Shown piece by piece: positions 32,951 through 45,342 of a DNA stretch of 64,000 nucleotides (position 1 is its first letter; each line of letters begins with the position of its first letter). Origin of the DNA: Myotis daubentonii (taxonomy: Eukaryota; Chordata; Mammalia; Chiroptera; Vespertilionidae); assembly GCF_963259705.1 (NCBI RefSeq), contig NC_081847.1, positions 73,119,754 through 73,183,753 of the forward strand, in the 5' to 3' direction. The position numbers and the translations under genes are program-made. The notes beneath the pieces were generated by a model, which worked only from the letters and a program-made list of their open reading frames with translations, was not told the origin of the DNA and searched no databases.

Positions 32951-33349
32951 TATTCTTATCCAGTTTTGTCCACTCTTCTTCTTTTACATCTGTAAGTTTA
33001 TTTTTGCAAACTTCATGAACCCCTCTCCACCAGCTCTGGGGAATAAGGTCCATGATGGAGCAGGGGAATTTCATTTTTGGCAACAAGTGAGATGTGATTC
33101 TAAAGGGTTGTAGCTCATTTTCTTACATGGTTTGTTATATGAGTCATGGTCTAATCAGGAAATGAGACAGAGAGGTTAAAACAAAAGTACTGAGGACAAA
33201 TAGGCCTGAGACCAGCACACTAATAAACTGGCTGAGAATTGTTTGCCAGGGCAGCATTATTAGAAATAAGTGTATAGCCTCATAAGATATTAATTTGAAG
33301 GGCAAAATTCATTGGGGTGATATGAACTCATATCATATTTCAGATTTCA

Positions 33350-33604
33350 GCTCATGAGCAGCTTTCCTGACCTTGACCAAGGCTGATCCTTCTAGCATAG
33401 GCGCTCACAGCACCATGTGCCCCTCCTTTATAACACTTACTGCTGTGAGGTTTTATATTTGTTTGAATGATTATTTGACTAATGCCTGTCTCCTCCATAG
33501 ACTGCTAACTCCATGAGGGCTGAGTTTGTGCTGAATTTTATTCACCATGTATTCCTAGCACCCTGTCAGTCATAGCCATTAAATAAAAATCCTTTCAATA
33601 AATG
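33350..33604 (+). repeat. L2 3' UTR fragment
   Basis: 'TTATAACACTTACTGCTG', 'GTCTCCTCCATAGACTGCTA', 'CTCCATGAGGGCTGAG' and 'AGCACCCTGTCAGTCATAG' match the end of LINE-2. Confidence 0.7.
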
Positions 33605-34515
33605 TGCTCAATTTTAAACATCAATTTCTTTAGGTATCTACCCAAGAGAAATGAAAACATATGTCCACACAAAGACCGGTACATAGAATGTAGTTCCAAA
33701 GTAAAACAATCCAGATGTCCATCAGTTGTTGAGTGGATAAACAAAGGTGGCATATCCACACAATGGAAGACCATTCAGCAATAAAAAAGAAGGAACTGAC
33801 AGTACGCTCTACAATATGATTGAACCACAAAGATACTGCATTAAATGAAATAATCCAGACACAAATGACTATATATTCTATTACTCTGTATATATGAAAC
33901 TTCTAGAGAGGACAAAACTTACAGAGAAGAAAGCAGATCAATGATTGTCAAAGCCTCGGGCAGGAATGGGGATTGACTACAAATGGGAAGAAGAGAATTC
34001 AGTCGGAGAAAGAAATATCACATGATCTCACTCATTTGTGAAATATAATGGACATAAACTGATGAACAAAAATAGAGCCAGAGGAAAAATATTTTAGAAT
34101 ATAATAGAAGTAATCCTGTTACTTGCAGATTTTTAATATTTCTTACAACTTTTGTGATATTATACTATGTTAGTACAGTTTCGGTAATATGTTTAAAATA
34201 TTTTTTCTTAAAATATTAATATTTATTGCATGTAATATTGTATTTAAAAACATTTTTCTTGAAATATTAATGTGTATTGCATATAATGGCTAATTATTTT
34301 GTATCTACAATCTGGTAATAGATTTATTTTGTATACTGGAAAAAATAATTTAAAAAAAGAATTTTTGGAGGTGATGAAAATGTCCTAAAACTGAGTGATG
34401 GTTGCACAACTATATAAACTTACTAAAAAATCACCAAACTGTACATTTGCAATAAATGAATTGTATGGCAGATGAATTATACCTCAATAAAGCTGTTACA
34501 AATGTTTTTTTAAAA
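33605..34515 (+). repeat. L1 ORF2 tail and 3' UTR
   Basis: 'GGTATCTACCCAAGAGAAAT', 'CATATGTCCACACAAAGACC', 'CAGATGTCCATCAGTTGTTG' and 'GGATAAACAAAGGTGGCATA' are the well-known end of L1 ORF2. The 3' UTR ends near 'TATACCTCAATAAAGCTG'. Frames are broken and it is inactive. Confidence 0.8.
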
Positions 34516-34589
34516 AAGTAATCTCCTTATTTATTTTATCCTAACTTATGTTCTGTGGGAAATTGTGCCAGAGAACAATTGAATCTCTT

Positions 34590-34985
34590 TAGTGACAGAA
34601 CTTCACTTTTTTTTTTAGAGCCTCAATTTTTAACTTGTCATCTAGCCAATAAAAATACCATATTTCCCAGCTCCCTTTGCAGCTTGGTGTGGTCATGTGA
34701 CCAAGTTCTGGCCAATGAGATCTAAGCAGAAGTGATGTGTAGTATTTACAGGAAGGCAGTTTAAGGAACATGAGTCAGCTCCACTTTTTCCATTTTTCCT
34801 TTCCAGTTTTCCTTCCAAGGACATGTGGACTGGTGCTCCAGTAGCCATCTTGGACCATTGAAAGGAAAGCTAAGGATGGAAGAGCAAAATTACCAAAGCC
34901 TGGACTGCTCACAATACCACAGAGCTGCCATACCACTCTTGGACTACCTGCTTCCCAGTTTTCTTTAATACAAGGCAAAAAAAAT
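34590..34985. repeat. Probable old dispersed repeat, family unknown
   Basis: 'TTTCCCAGCTCCCTTTGCAG', 'TGTGGTCATGTGACCAAGTT' and 'TGGCCAATGAGAT', then 'AGCCATCTTGGACCATTG', form a string I recognise as a mammalian repeat without being able to name it. The open frame on the minus strand is not supported as a gene. Confidence 0.4.
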
Positions 34986-35344
34986 AGACCTCAGTCTTAT
35001 ATCCTTGTTCTTTTTCTATTATATGTAGGCTAATCTAATCCTAATATCAGTATTAAATGAAAAGGGGGGGGGGGTCTATGGTCAAATAATTTTGAGAACT
35101 ATTATGTTAAAGTTTAACAGATTTCATTAATTCTCAGAGTTTTTAAATATACTACTGAGCAACAATAGGAAAGAGCTGGAGTATGTGCAATTTACCAAGC
35201 CAACTTGACCCCAAAACCTCTTTCAATGGAGCATCTTATGGAATGATATGGGGCAAAGGGAAATGCTGCTTTAAAAAAATCCATATTTTTGCTTTCTCCT
35301 TTTTAATTCATCCTTCTTCTATGCTGCTAAAAATATTTTTCTTA

Positions 35345-35665
35345 AACATAAACTTGATATCATATCCCTGCTTAAAATCCTTGAGTGATTCCTGTAGGAT
35401 ATAGTTCAAACTCCTTCCATAATGAATAAGACCTTTTGTGATCTGGCCCTCCTCTGTAGCCTCATCCTAGCCATTTCCCTCTCACACCATCAATCATTTG
35501 CACTATTGAGAACAATGTATGTTCTCCCAAGTCTCTCTGCTCTTCACATGCCATGAGCCTCTGAATACACCACTTTCAACCTGCTACCTTGTTTGACATT
35601 CTACCACTGATCCTTTAGGATCAGATTCAAGTATCAGCTCATTCATACCCATGTATACCTTGAGC
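35345..35665 (+). repeat. L2 3' UTR fragment
   Basis: 'CTTAAAATCCTTGAGTGATT', 'AGTTCAAACTCCTTCC', 'TGATCTGGCCCTCC' and 'AGATTCAAGTATCAGCTC' follow the LINE-2 3' end order. Confidence 0.7.
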
Positions 35666-35756
35666 AGTGCCTACTACTATACGTCAGGCATCATATAAAT
35701 ACTTGGGTTACAAAGCCATATAAACATGATCCCTGCCCCTGAGGGACACAGATTTT

Positions 35757-36018
35757 TTATTATTATTTTTTAATCCTCACCCCAGGAGCTAGGATATTTT
35801 TCCCATTGATTTTTAGAGAGAGTAGAAGAGAGGGGGGAAGGAAGAAAGGAGAGAGAGAGAGAGAGAGAGACATCAATGTGAGAGAGACACATCAGTTGGT
35901 TGCCTCCTGCAGGCACTGGAAGGAACCTGCAAACCAGGTATGTGCCCTTGCCTGGGAATCAAACCCTTGACCCTCTGGCTTACAGGCTGTTGCTCTAACC
36001 ACTGAACATACCGGCCGG
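35757..36018 (-). mobile_element. Ves SINE (minus)
   Basis: Reverse Ves copy of the 'TTTAATCCTCACCCCAGGAG' variant, with a GA-rich run near 35850-35870 and a head ending 'CATACCGGCCGGAGC'. Confidence 0.85.
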
Positions 36019-36019
36019 A

Positions 36020-37890
36020 GCAGGGGCACAGAATTAAATGGAGTCAGGCAAGTACTGTATTAGTCAGTGTGCTAACAGCTGTGACCAACAACCTTCATAT
36101 TTCAGTGACTGGACACCATGACACTTTATTTCTCCCTCACAGCACAGTCTACGGCAGGGAAGCACAGAGGTTCTGCTTCATGCAGTCAGTCAGGGACCCA
36201 GACTCACTCCATTGCCATTTTCTGGGATGGTACTTCCCAGAAATATCTTTGCATCTGGCCAGCTAATAAGGAATGGAGGGGAGCTTGAGGATAACACAGG
36301 AGGTCTTAGGGGATGCCCAGAAATGGGATATATCTATCACTTCTGTCTAAATTTCATTACCCAGAGCTCAGTCACATGGGCCTGACTGATTACTGAGAAA
36401 TGTAGTTTTGCTATGAGCCTATGAGGAAAATGAAATGGGCTGATGAAAATAGCCTTTTCTCTGCCACAGATACATAAATAAAAACAATAAAGAAGCTCAC
36501 CATCGAATGGAGGAAACAGACAAGTGAACGGAGGCAGGAAGGTAGAATGCACTTGTGTTTATGGAGTTACTATGAGAATGTTCCAGAACTGCTGGAAGCC
36601 CTCTGTGGCTTCACTTCAGAGCTCTTAAGGATTTGCTTTTCTGGGGATTTTGTAAATGTGGACATACTATATAACACAGAAAGTTGTGCGTTACTGGTGT
36701 CACCCCATAACAGACCTTCAGAGCCCCTAGTGTCAACCATCTCTTGTTCCAGCAGTTGCTGTGGGACCCAGTTCTGCATGGCCTCCATCTGATTTGCAGC
36801 TGTACCCTGATAATGCTTTAACTCACAGCCCTGAGTTTTGGGATGCCACAGAACCCCACTTGGTGCTTATTTGTGCACAACTGGAGTAAATCTTTTAGCC
36901 AATGGGAGATGAGCAGGTGGATAAATTTCCTTCTCTTCCCCCTCCCACAGGCTATACTGAGACTCATTTTATGTGGCTTCTCAGAGGGTAATCCGTGGAG
37001 TAGAAGCAACCAGCCACACTTAGTGGAGACCAGATGAATAACCACCCTGTCTTATTCCTTTTGCCTTTCACATCTGACCAATAGAACCAGATGGTGCATT
37101 CTGGTGAATCCAGGCTAAATCATCTCCATGAATGGGTATAGCTAAAAGCCCCTGAGCTGTCTGTTTCCCTTCCAGTGCCTAGCCACAGGTCCCTGGAAGC
37201 TGTGGAAGTATTTTAAGGGACAGAGTCCATTAATCCTGCACAGTCCTGCAAACCTGACTCTTTGAAGGTCAAGTCTGCTGCCTCTCCTGAGTGCAGCTTC
37301 CAGATCTTTCCATTGCTTATACCTGTTCCATTTATTTGTGAATCGATCATGTACTCCTCCTGATTTATTTAGTGACATATTGTGTCTCTGTGTGTGTTTA
37401 ACTTATTACATGCTACTAACTTTACTCAAGTTTAAGAACAGGAATTATTGACAAGTCTATCTCCCCCCTCCCTCCTGCTCCCACACCTCCCAATGCTGTC
37501 TCTTGCTTCTATGCGTTGGCATATGTATACGGTGCTTCCTCTGTCTGGATCCCATCTTTTGTGTGCAAAGAGAGGGCTATGTAGAACATCCATATAGGAT
37601 TCAAGTCTATCTCTAATATAACTTTGCACCCATCCCCTTTCCAGAAACTGAAGTGCACAAAGCTGAGCCCCATGATCACTCTTGAGACTTTTAGACCCCT
37701 TGATCCTGGTGTCAAAGTGAAGAGGCTGTGGCTATCAGTTGCCTGGTCCCGCCTTAGCCCCAGTAGCAGCTGGATCAGGAGAGCAAGTTCCTTGTCCCAT
37801 GAGGCAGGGGGTAGGGGGCAGGGGACAAGCTGCTCTCTGCACACTCACTCACCAACAGCTTGGCAGGATTGGAGGTCCACAGGATCCATG
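36020..37890. other. Unassigned sequence
   Basis: 36055-36420 looks like an old LTR-type repeat ('TATTAGTCAGTGTGCTAACA', ending near 'GAGAAATGTAGTTTTGC') that I cannot name. No gene signal in 36430-37890. Overlapping frames on both strands at 36547-37045 and 37509-37962 show no domains. Confidence 0.35.
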
Positions 37891-37894
37891 TGTA

Positions 37895-38035
37895 AATCTC
37901 TATCTTGTCCTCAACTAGTTTATGGGTTCCCTGAGGATAGGGATGTTGTTGGCCTTATTTAATGTTGTATCCCTTGCGTCTGGAACAATACCTGGAACAC
38001 AGTTGGTGCTTAATATTTGTTTAAGGAAGAAAGAG
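37895..38035 (+). repeat. L2 3' end fragment
   Basis: 'GGGTTCCCTGAGGATAGGGA', 'TTGTATCCCTTGCGTCTGGA' and 'GGTGCTTAATATTTGTTTAA' match the final part of LINE-2. Confidence 0.65.
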
Positions 38036-38416
38036 GAGGAAGGAAGTACCATGAGCCTTCTTTACCAGCCTGGAGTCAAGTGAGAGACAGACATGTACAC
38101 AGGTGAGGTAGACAGGTAGCAGGGGGCTGCTATCTCTGTATTTTAAAACTGGTGAACTTTCTGGTATCTGCCAAGAAGAGAAGTGGTCCTCAGAAGAGAG
38201 TTAAGACCACAGGCTGAAAACCACAGGAACCCTGGGGGTTTCAAAGACACTAAAAATATCCTCTCTCAGGGGATGCAGTAAGGCTCTGCTAAAGCGTTAT
38301 AGCTACCCCTGACAAAGGCAAATTATGTTTATCTGAAACTCCTCTTGAAATCATCAGGACTCAGGTCACTGATACTTTAATGAAGGTAAAAATGAGCCTC
38401 TGCAGTTAGAATCCAA

Positions 38417-38620
38417 CCTTTTTTAAAAAAAATGTTTTTATTGGTTATAGAAAGAGGAAAGGAGAGGGAGAGATAGAAACATCCATGAGAGAGAAACATT
38501 GATCGGCTACCCAACTGGGGAGTGAGTCCACAACCCGAGCATGTGCCCTGACCAGGAATTGAAATGGTGACCTCTTGGTGCATGGATTGATGCTCAACCA
38601 CTGAGCCACACTGGCCAGGC
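38417..38620 (-). mobile_element. Ves SINE (minus)
   Basis: Reverse Ves copy with 'GTTTTTATTGGTTATAGAAA', 'GAGCATGTGCCCTGACCAGG' and head 'GAGCCACACTGGCCAGGC'. The short target duplication AGAATCCAA flanks it (38408-38416, 38621-38629). Confidence 0.9.
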
Positions 38621-38628
38621 AGAATCCA

Positions 38629-38630
<2 letters not shown>

Positions 38631-38670
<40 letters not shown>

Positions 38671-38673
38671 CGC
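38631..38673. repeat. (TG)n(CG)n microsatellite
   Basis: TG run followed by CGCGCGCG. The CG stretch is unusual outside CpG islands in a methylated genome. Confidence 0.95.
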
Positions 38674-38834
38674 TAAGAAAACACCCATGGTGGGGACAGG
38701 CAGAGAGTGAGGGGTCAGATGATTCACAAGGTCCTAGCAGGGGGGCATTCATGGGATGCCATACTCAGCAAGTCAGGGCAAACTCCCCATCCTTCCCTGC
38801 CTCCATATATTTTCTCCAGAGCATTTATCACTGC

Positions 38835-38985
38835 CTGCCCCTTGTATTTATTGTCTTTCTTTCCTATTAGCTTGCCTATTCCCTGCGGGCTTTGTCCTAT
38901 TGACCGCTGTATCCCCTGTCTTAGATCAATGCCTGGCATTTGGTGGGCACTAAAAAATTAGCTACTAATGAACGAATGAAAAAAT
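38835..38985 (+). repeat. L2 3' end fragment
   Basis: 'TTGACCGCTGTATCCCCTGT', 'AATGCCTGGCATTTGGTGGG' and trailing 'AATGAACGAATGAAA' are the LINE-2 end. Confidence 0.75.
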
Positions 38986-39289
38986 TTTAAGCAATTAGTT
39001 GAATCTCTGCCCTATGCTGGGCCCTGTCCTTGAGGATGCTACAAGGATGGTGCGGGAGAGAGGCCTGAAAATATATACACCATAGCGCAGACACCTGCTT
39101 TTACGCAGGTATATCCAAAGCGCTACAGGACCCCCAGGCCTGGAAAACTCCCGGGGTGTGCGAGGGCCTTGGGAAGAAGCAGGTCGAATGTCAGGGAGCC
39201 AAGCTCTGGAGAGACGGAAGATGTGGCTGGAGACAGAGCATAGATTTCCTTGGCTATTCGCTTAGCTTTTTGGCACCTTCTTTTCTTGC

Positions 39290-40560
39290 CCTGCGGGACC
39301 CTCGCCTCTCCTGGATTCTGTCTGCGGGACCTCGGCCCCAGCGGAATCTCTCGGTCGCGGGACTCCAGTCACATCCTTTCCCATACCCGGAGACGCCAGG
39401 CCCAGGTCTTCCAGATGGCTAGCCGGCTACCTGCGAGACCTCCACCTGCGGGCTGAACCCCGGCCCAGCTCGCGCGCTCTCCAGGTCCCCGCCCCCTGCC
39501 TGCTGTCTACAGACCCCGCCCCGACCCGCAAAGCCCCCAGGACCCCGGCCCCGCCCCGCCCCCCGTGGCCCCTCCACTCAGTCCCGGGGGGCGGGGCCGC
39601 GCGCAGCGGCGTCTCCAAGGCGGGGGGCACGAGGCAGGGGGCGGGGCGGTCCCAGCGCTGGCCAATCAGCGCCGCGCTCACATCCATGCAAATATGAGCA
39701 CAATGGAGCGAGCCCATCACTCGCCCCTGCAAGCAAGCTTGAAATGGGCTTCTACCTGAGCGGCAGCCAGACTGACCAATGACTCTATGTTTTGGGCTGG
39801 CGAAGCCCAATGATGTGGCAAGGAAGGCGGGCCCGAGCCGGGTTAGGGTGTCCTTGCAGGGTGTCTGAGCTAAACTTCACCAAATAATAGCTGTTTGTAT
39901 TTTGGCTGCTGCAGGAGCCATTTTAGGTAAGTTCTTCTCTTAACTTTTTATTTTTCTCCCCGGCCTCGGGGGGCCGGCCTTGTCCGCGGGTCCCCGGCCC
40001 CGCCCCGCTGGCCGGGCTGGGGTGTTCCTATGAATGGAGTCGGGATGAGGGGCTGCAGTGGCGTCGAGGCCCGGTCGGGCCGGGTCCGAGCTGGGCCAGC
40101 GGCGGGCTGCCTGGCGGAGGGCAGGCGGCGGCCTGAGGCCTGAAGAGAGGGGTCGGCCACTGCCGCGCCTCGCTCCCGCTCGCGCTCTGGCCGCGCTCGG
40201 GAGGGCGGCCGTCCTTGGGAGCGCGTTGCTGCGGGCTGCGCGGAGGGGCGGGGGTCCGGGCAGCCCCCGGCCCTAGGCCTGACGGGCGGGGGCGGGGCGT
40301 GTGGAGGACCCCTCGGGACAGGTCGAGGAGTGACCCCCCAACCCGGCCGCGCCGCGTCTTGGCGGGGGTGACCGCTATTCCGCGGCCGCCCCCGCGGAGA
40401 AGTTGCTCTATTGGCGTCTTGCGTCTGTTTGCAGGGGTGGAGAAGGGTGGGCTGGTGCCAGGCTGCTGCTCCGGGAGGGGGCGGGGGCCCCCGCGTGTCC
40501 TCCGAGCGCGCACTCCTCCGTCCCCTTCTTACGCACTAGCGCGCACTCGCCCCCAAAATT
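39290..40560 (+). promoter_or_regulatory. CpG island promoter of an unidentified gene
   Basis: Strongly GC-rich block with very many CpG dinucleotides, sharply different from its surroundings and free of transposons. GC boxes lie at about 39546-39600 and 39636-39650. CCAAT boxes at 39662-39666, 39776-39780 and 39807-39811 are all in plus orientation, and an octamer ATGCAAAT lies at 39686-39693. There is no clear TATA box, as is usual for housekeeping-type promoters. The CCAAT/octamer cluster, lying just before a splice donor, sets the likely direction as plus. Frames across the island (for example 40028-40513 minus) reflect GC content. Confidence 0.85.
39815..39926 (+). other. Probable non-coding first exon
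   Basis: Downstream of the CCAAT cluster the GC content falls, and a stretch ends in 'GGAGCCATTTTAG' followed by GTAAGT at 39927-39932, a near-ideal splice donor. The GCCATTTT at 39917-39924 fits the YY1 initiator-region motif often found near transcription starts. No ATG-led frame crosses the donor convincingly, so the exon is probably 5' UTR. The start is a guess. I could not identify the gene. Confidence 0.5.
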
Positions 40561-41173
40561 GGCACCCTGGAGGTGCCCAGCAACCCCGCAGCCAAGTTTT
40601 ATGCTTTATTAGATTGCATGTTTGAGCTTTCAAAAACAGGCATCTGTCCTCTTCAGGGTATTTATTTCCTTCGCTGTTGAGAAGTAACGGAGTCTGTTGC
40701 TCCCAAATTTCCAGGGACGTGCCTGTCAGATGTGCAGAGCTTTGCCAGCGACTTGGTTTTTAAAAAGATGCTATTAGGAAATCCCCTCACTAGTGAGATA
40801 ATTGAAATTTGAGTTTGTTTGCAGCTCCCGTTTTATTTGATCCAATTAAAAATACATAAGCAGGCACTTATATTTGTGTACATAAAGTATTCCTAGTTCC
40901 AGTTATGACTGATGGGACTGTGGTTTTGATAGTGTGGGATCTAATAAGGCAGTATAATTCAGTTTTGAACTTGTAGGCCCATGTGCTCCAAATTAGGGTT
41001 TATGTACCATTAGTAATCTGGCCAAGGATTTTAGCGAGTCCTTGGCATCTCCAGGCATCTGTGGGGCTGTGTGTGGGCATTATTCTCTCCCTCCCCCAAG
41101 ACTACCCGTTTCCGGTATAAACAGGTCCATGAACAGAGAAAATACATACTTTTTTTTTTTTAAATAATTTTTA
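40561..41173 (+). other. Presumed first intron, proximal part
   Basis: Non-repetitive sequence following the CpG island, with no transposons until the SINE at 41190. This is usual for the conserved start of a first intron. If the donor at 39927 is real, everything to the window end is intron, because I see no supported downstream exon. Confidence 0.4.
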
Positions 41174-41189
41174 GAATGTCTGCACTATT

Positions 41190-41411
41190 TTTTTAAAAAA
41201 ATATATTTTATTGATTTTTTACAGAGAGGAGGGGAGAGGGATAGAGAGTCAGAAACATCGATGAGAGAGAAACATCGATCAGCTGCCTCTTGCACGCCCC
41301 CCACTGGGGATGTGCCCGCAACCAAGGTACATGCCCTCGACCAGAATCGAACCTGGGACCCCTGAGTCCGCAGGCCGACGCTCTATCCACTGAGCCAAAC
41401 CGGTCAGGGCT
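41190..41411 (-). mobile_element. Ves SINE (minus), young
   Basis: Reverse Ves copy close to consensus, including 'CCAGAATCGAACCTGGGACC' and 'GAGCCAAACCGGTCAGGGC'. The perfect 16-bp target duplication GAATGTCTGCACTATT lies at 41174-41189 and 41412-41427. Confidence 0.95.
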
Positions 41412-41999
41412 GAATGTCTGCACTATTGCCTGAAATTTTATTGTTTCTCAAAAACTGTAGAGGAATACCATCCTAGTAGGCCCCAAATTTTGACATACTT
41501 GGTAGGGATACATTTGTGGCCCTTAGAAAAGTCCGGACAGGAACCATTCTGTGGTCCTGAGGCTGAGTTGTCTTTCTTATTGCGGATGTGTACTCATTAA
41601 CTGCATGACACCACAGAGTTTGTTGGTAAGCCAAATTGGAAGATCAGGTTGGCAAACTCAGGGAGAGAGTTTTGGTGAACTTTGTGGCTCTCTGTCGATA
41701 GAAAGGCGGTTTGAGATTCATGTGTGATAACATGATTAGGCATGAATCGTCAAGTAACATGGTTTATGCCAACCAGAACAGGTGGTTTCATATAAGCCAT
41801 GCATGACTGTAACCGCAGGCCTGGGAAAATGTGGAGTGATAAAATTATTAGTTTTGGACTGCTTTCTGTACCGGGATAATTTCCGAGATGAATTATGATG
41901 AGTTATTTAAACATTTTTTTTTTTTATTAATGGACTATTAAAAGCTATCCTCTATAATTTACCCCCCTCCGTTTTGCTAACTTTGGAATCTCCCTTATC

Positions 42000-42213
42000 C
42001 AGCCGTGGGCAAACTATGGCCCGAGGGCCGGATTTGGCCCGTTTGAAATGAATAAAACTAAAAAAAAAAAAGACCATACCGTTTTATGTAATGATGTTTA
42101 CTTTGAATTTATATTAGTTCACACAAACACTCCATCCATGCTTTTGTTCCGGCCCTCCGGTCCAGTTTAAGAACCCATTGTGGCCCTCTAGTCAAAAAGT
42201 TTGCCCACCCCTG
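42000..42213. mobile_element. Small non-autonomous hAT element
   Basis: Termini CAGCCGTGGGCAAACT and AGTTTGCCCACCCCTG are inverted repeats with two or three mismatches, and both ends have adjoining 'GGCC' blocks typical of mammalian hAT-Charlie and nhAT elements. No convincing 8-bp duplication was found (CCCTTATC against ACTAGACT). Confidence 0.75.
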
Positions 42214-43254
42214 ACTAGACTATGATACTGTTCCTTCTGTAGTCTGGCTATGGCAAGTAAATCTAGACCTTTTGTGAAATTAATTGTGTCTTATCGTGGT
42301 ATCACAGTCTGCCTGGAGTCACATCTTCTATACTGCAGTTATTTCTTTGCTTTTTACATTTAGCTCTTTTGTTGTTATAGCACTGAAAACTCTTTCAGTG
42401 TGATCACTTTTACCACAACTTGTTAATATTCTCTTTATAATTATTTTTATAATTTATTATTAGTAGAGCTGGAGTTCTCTGAACTCTTCAGTATAATACT
42501 TCATGCGAACCACACAAGAAGTTGAAAGGCCAGTTCTGAGTGAAATGGGGAAGCCATGACTAACACCACTGCATTCCTGGAAAATCCTTTGGCTGTTAGT
42601 TTTTTGTATTTTGTAATTTACTTTTTTTATAACTATTTTAAATACCAAAGAAATTCTGAAGTAGAATTATATCGCTTTAGAAACTAGATCTCATTTGTGA
42701 CTGTTGCCATTATATTACAGGAAACCTATCAGAAAGACAGGCCCTTGGGCTACTGTGTCTTGGAAGTCTCTGATTTATAGAAGCTTCAAAGGAGTTTTTT
42801 GGTTTTCTTGAACCCAAGCAGAGTTTATGGTTATGTCTTCCTGTGTTAAACCAGGAGGGAAACTGGTTTCACATCCTCAGGCTTATTTTTCAACTTTTAT
42901 GGAAAGACTTTGTATTAGTTATGACCAAATGGAGTCACAGTGGACCACTCATGTTCTGAATCCTTTCAAACAGGTTTTAGGATTCAAGGATTCTTCTACC
43001 TGGAAAAATATCTTTGGTATATGACAATGATAGCAATTAGGATAGTGACGGTATCCAAATCAATTGAGGTGACTGACTATTCTCTCCTTCCCTCTTCTTC
43101 CCCAGTATAGCAAGGCTTAAAATAGTTTTATTTTTAATAAATATTTAGTGGTTCTCTTTATACTGTCATTCCTCATACAAAGCTTTAGTTTAATTTTGTG
43201 GAAGAGCTACAGTGAATTTCATGGTACTTGCCTGAATTCTCTAGTACCAAGTTA

Positions 43255-44208
43255 CAATGGTAGTCCCCCTATATCCAGATGGCTATATTCCAAGACCCCC
43301 AGTGGATGCCTGAAACCAAAAATAGTACCAAACCCTGTATGTACAGTTGACCCTTGAACAACATGGGGGTTAGGGGTGCTGAACATCTATGCAGTTGAAA
43401 ATCCACATATAACTTTGACTCCCCAATAACTTAACTAATAGCCTACTGTTGACCGGAAGCCTTAGTGATAACATAAACAGTCTAATAACACATATTTTGT
43501 ATGCTATATGTATTATATACTGTATTCTTACAATAAAGTAATCTCGAGAAAAGATGTTAATAAGAAAATCCTAAGAGAAAATACAAATAGAGTCTGAAAA
43601 AAATCTGTGTCTGAAACAGCGCCATCCAAATCTGTATTGTTCACGAATCAACTATACTATGTTTTTTCCTATACATACATACCTGTGGTGATTGAATTTA
43701 TAAAATTGGTGCGGTAAGAGATGAACAACAAAAATAAAATAGAACAATTATAGCAATATACTGTAGTAATGTAGTCTCTCTCAAAATATCTTATTGTACT
43801 ATACTAACCCTTTTGATGATGTGATGATTTAATGCCTGTATGATCTGAGGAAGTGAGTTGAACGATGTAAGCATTGCAACAGTGTTAGGCTACTATGAGG
43901 TATAAGAGTTACTTGAACACAAGTACTGCGATACCAAGACAGTGTCTCTGATAACTCAGATGGCTACTAAGTGACTAACAGGTGGATAGTGTATAGAGCA
44001 TGGATAGGCTGGACAAAGGGATGATTCATATCCTGGTGGGACAGAGCAGAATGGTGTGAAATTTTTATTATACTACTCGGAAGGGTGCGCAATGTAGACT
44101 TACGAATTGTTTATTTCCGGAATTTTCTCTTTCATATTTTGGACTATGATTGACTGTGGGTAACTTGAAACCATAGAAAGTGAAACCGTGGATAAAGAGG
44201 GGCTACTG
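43255..44208. mobile_element. Tigger-type (mariner) DNA transposon with a nested copy
   Basis: Left part 'TAGTCCCCCTATATCCAGAT' and 'CAAGACCCCCAGTGGATGCC', right part 'TGGATAAAGAGGGGCTACTG', with TA on each side (43253-43254, 44209-44210), as expected for pogo/Tigger insertion. No transposase frame. It is split at 43344-43654 by another Tigger-like element. The interior 'AATATCTTATTGTACTATAC' and 'AGGCATTGCAACAGTGTTAG' types fit the MER2/Tigger group. Confidence 0.8.
43344..43654. mobile_element. Nested Tigger-like element
   Basis: Starts CAGTTGACCCTTGAACAACA and ends near 'TGTTCACGAATCAACTA', imperfect inverted repeats flanked by TA (43342-43343, 43655-43656). It is inserted in the outer Tigger and so is younger than it. 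Confidence 0.75.
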
Positions 44209-45330
44209 TATATTGAAAACTCTTTGAAATACATAAAATAATAGCTAGGGCTTAGATATCTGTTCCCTAGAGAACATTTTTGTTTGCAGAAGAATGTGGC
44301 ATAATTGTAAAGGAAGCAAAAAAAGGAGCATTGAATGATTACCTGGTGTGTGTTGAACACTCAGCCAGGTATTGGGACTAGAGATGAAAAACTATTCCTG
44401 TTTTCAAGGCCACTTGGTGAGTCTGTCATGTTTTAGTGGTATGGTGCTAGGTAAAGTAACACACCTTGTCTTCGTTCTTCTATGCACACATCCATTTTTT
44501 TTCATTTAAAGAATTTGTCACTGGAAAGGCATATTGGAATATAGTGTGGACACCCTTTTCTCCCCTTGTCTCTACATTGTAGGAATGGTCTTCCTAGGAC
44601 TTAGGAGTTCAGGCATAGCTGGTACAGTAATAACCATGAAATGCAAAAGGAGAGTGCAGTCACTTTTCCCTTGCCAATATATTCTTTAGTTCATTGTGTG
44701 GAGGCATTGATACCCCCATGAAAAATTGTTACTTATATAAAACTCCCAAAGGCAGTAAAATGATTATTTAATATCCATCCCTGTTCTCATTTCTGAACTA
44801 ATTTATTTGCATAAAATGCAGAGAAAAATATTTATTTTTGCTCATAGTACCTGTATTAGTTGTTTCTATAGTTTTTAATAGTGATTCTTTACATCATCCT
44901 AAATTTATTCCTTACGTCACTTGCCATTATTGGGACTTTTAGAATCTTTGATAGTATATATGACATAAATAACTCCTATTTTGAGGATTTAAAAAAAATT
45001 GATAAATCTTTTTTCTTTATAGTCATGATGGAGGACTTAAAATTTTTAGCAAGGAAACTACTAATTTTTCAATAGACTCCCATTGTGCTTTTATCTGCTA
45101 GTTATTTCAGAAGAGAACATACCAAGACATAAGACAGTATTTGAAAATTTCAAGAAAACTGGAAAGTAGAATTTTAAGGTAACTTCAGGAAATGAATTGA
45201 AACAACTACAAAGTGATGGACACATATTTGAACTTTCTAAATAAGTAAAGAGAGTCTTTAATTTTTCTGCTCCTTTATTAAAATTCTATGGAGAGTATTC
45301 ATTGATCTAATATAGTATTTTCTCAGTAAA
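44209..45330. other. Unassigned AT-rich intronic sequence
   Basis: Nothing recognisable. AT-rich, short frames only. Confidence 0.35.
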
Positions 45331-45342
45331 TTTATATATATA

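Noticed and set aside
40421..40440. Possible second exon start after 'CTGTTTGCAG' in the CpG island
   Set aside because: The pyrimidine tract is weak and no donor follows that would define an exon.
40028..40513. 161-codon proline/arginine-rich frame on the minus strand
   Set aside because: It lies in the CpG island. GC-rich DNA has few stop codons and gives such frames in several registers at once.
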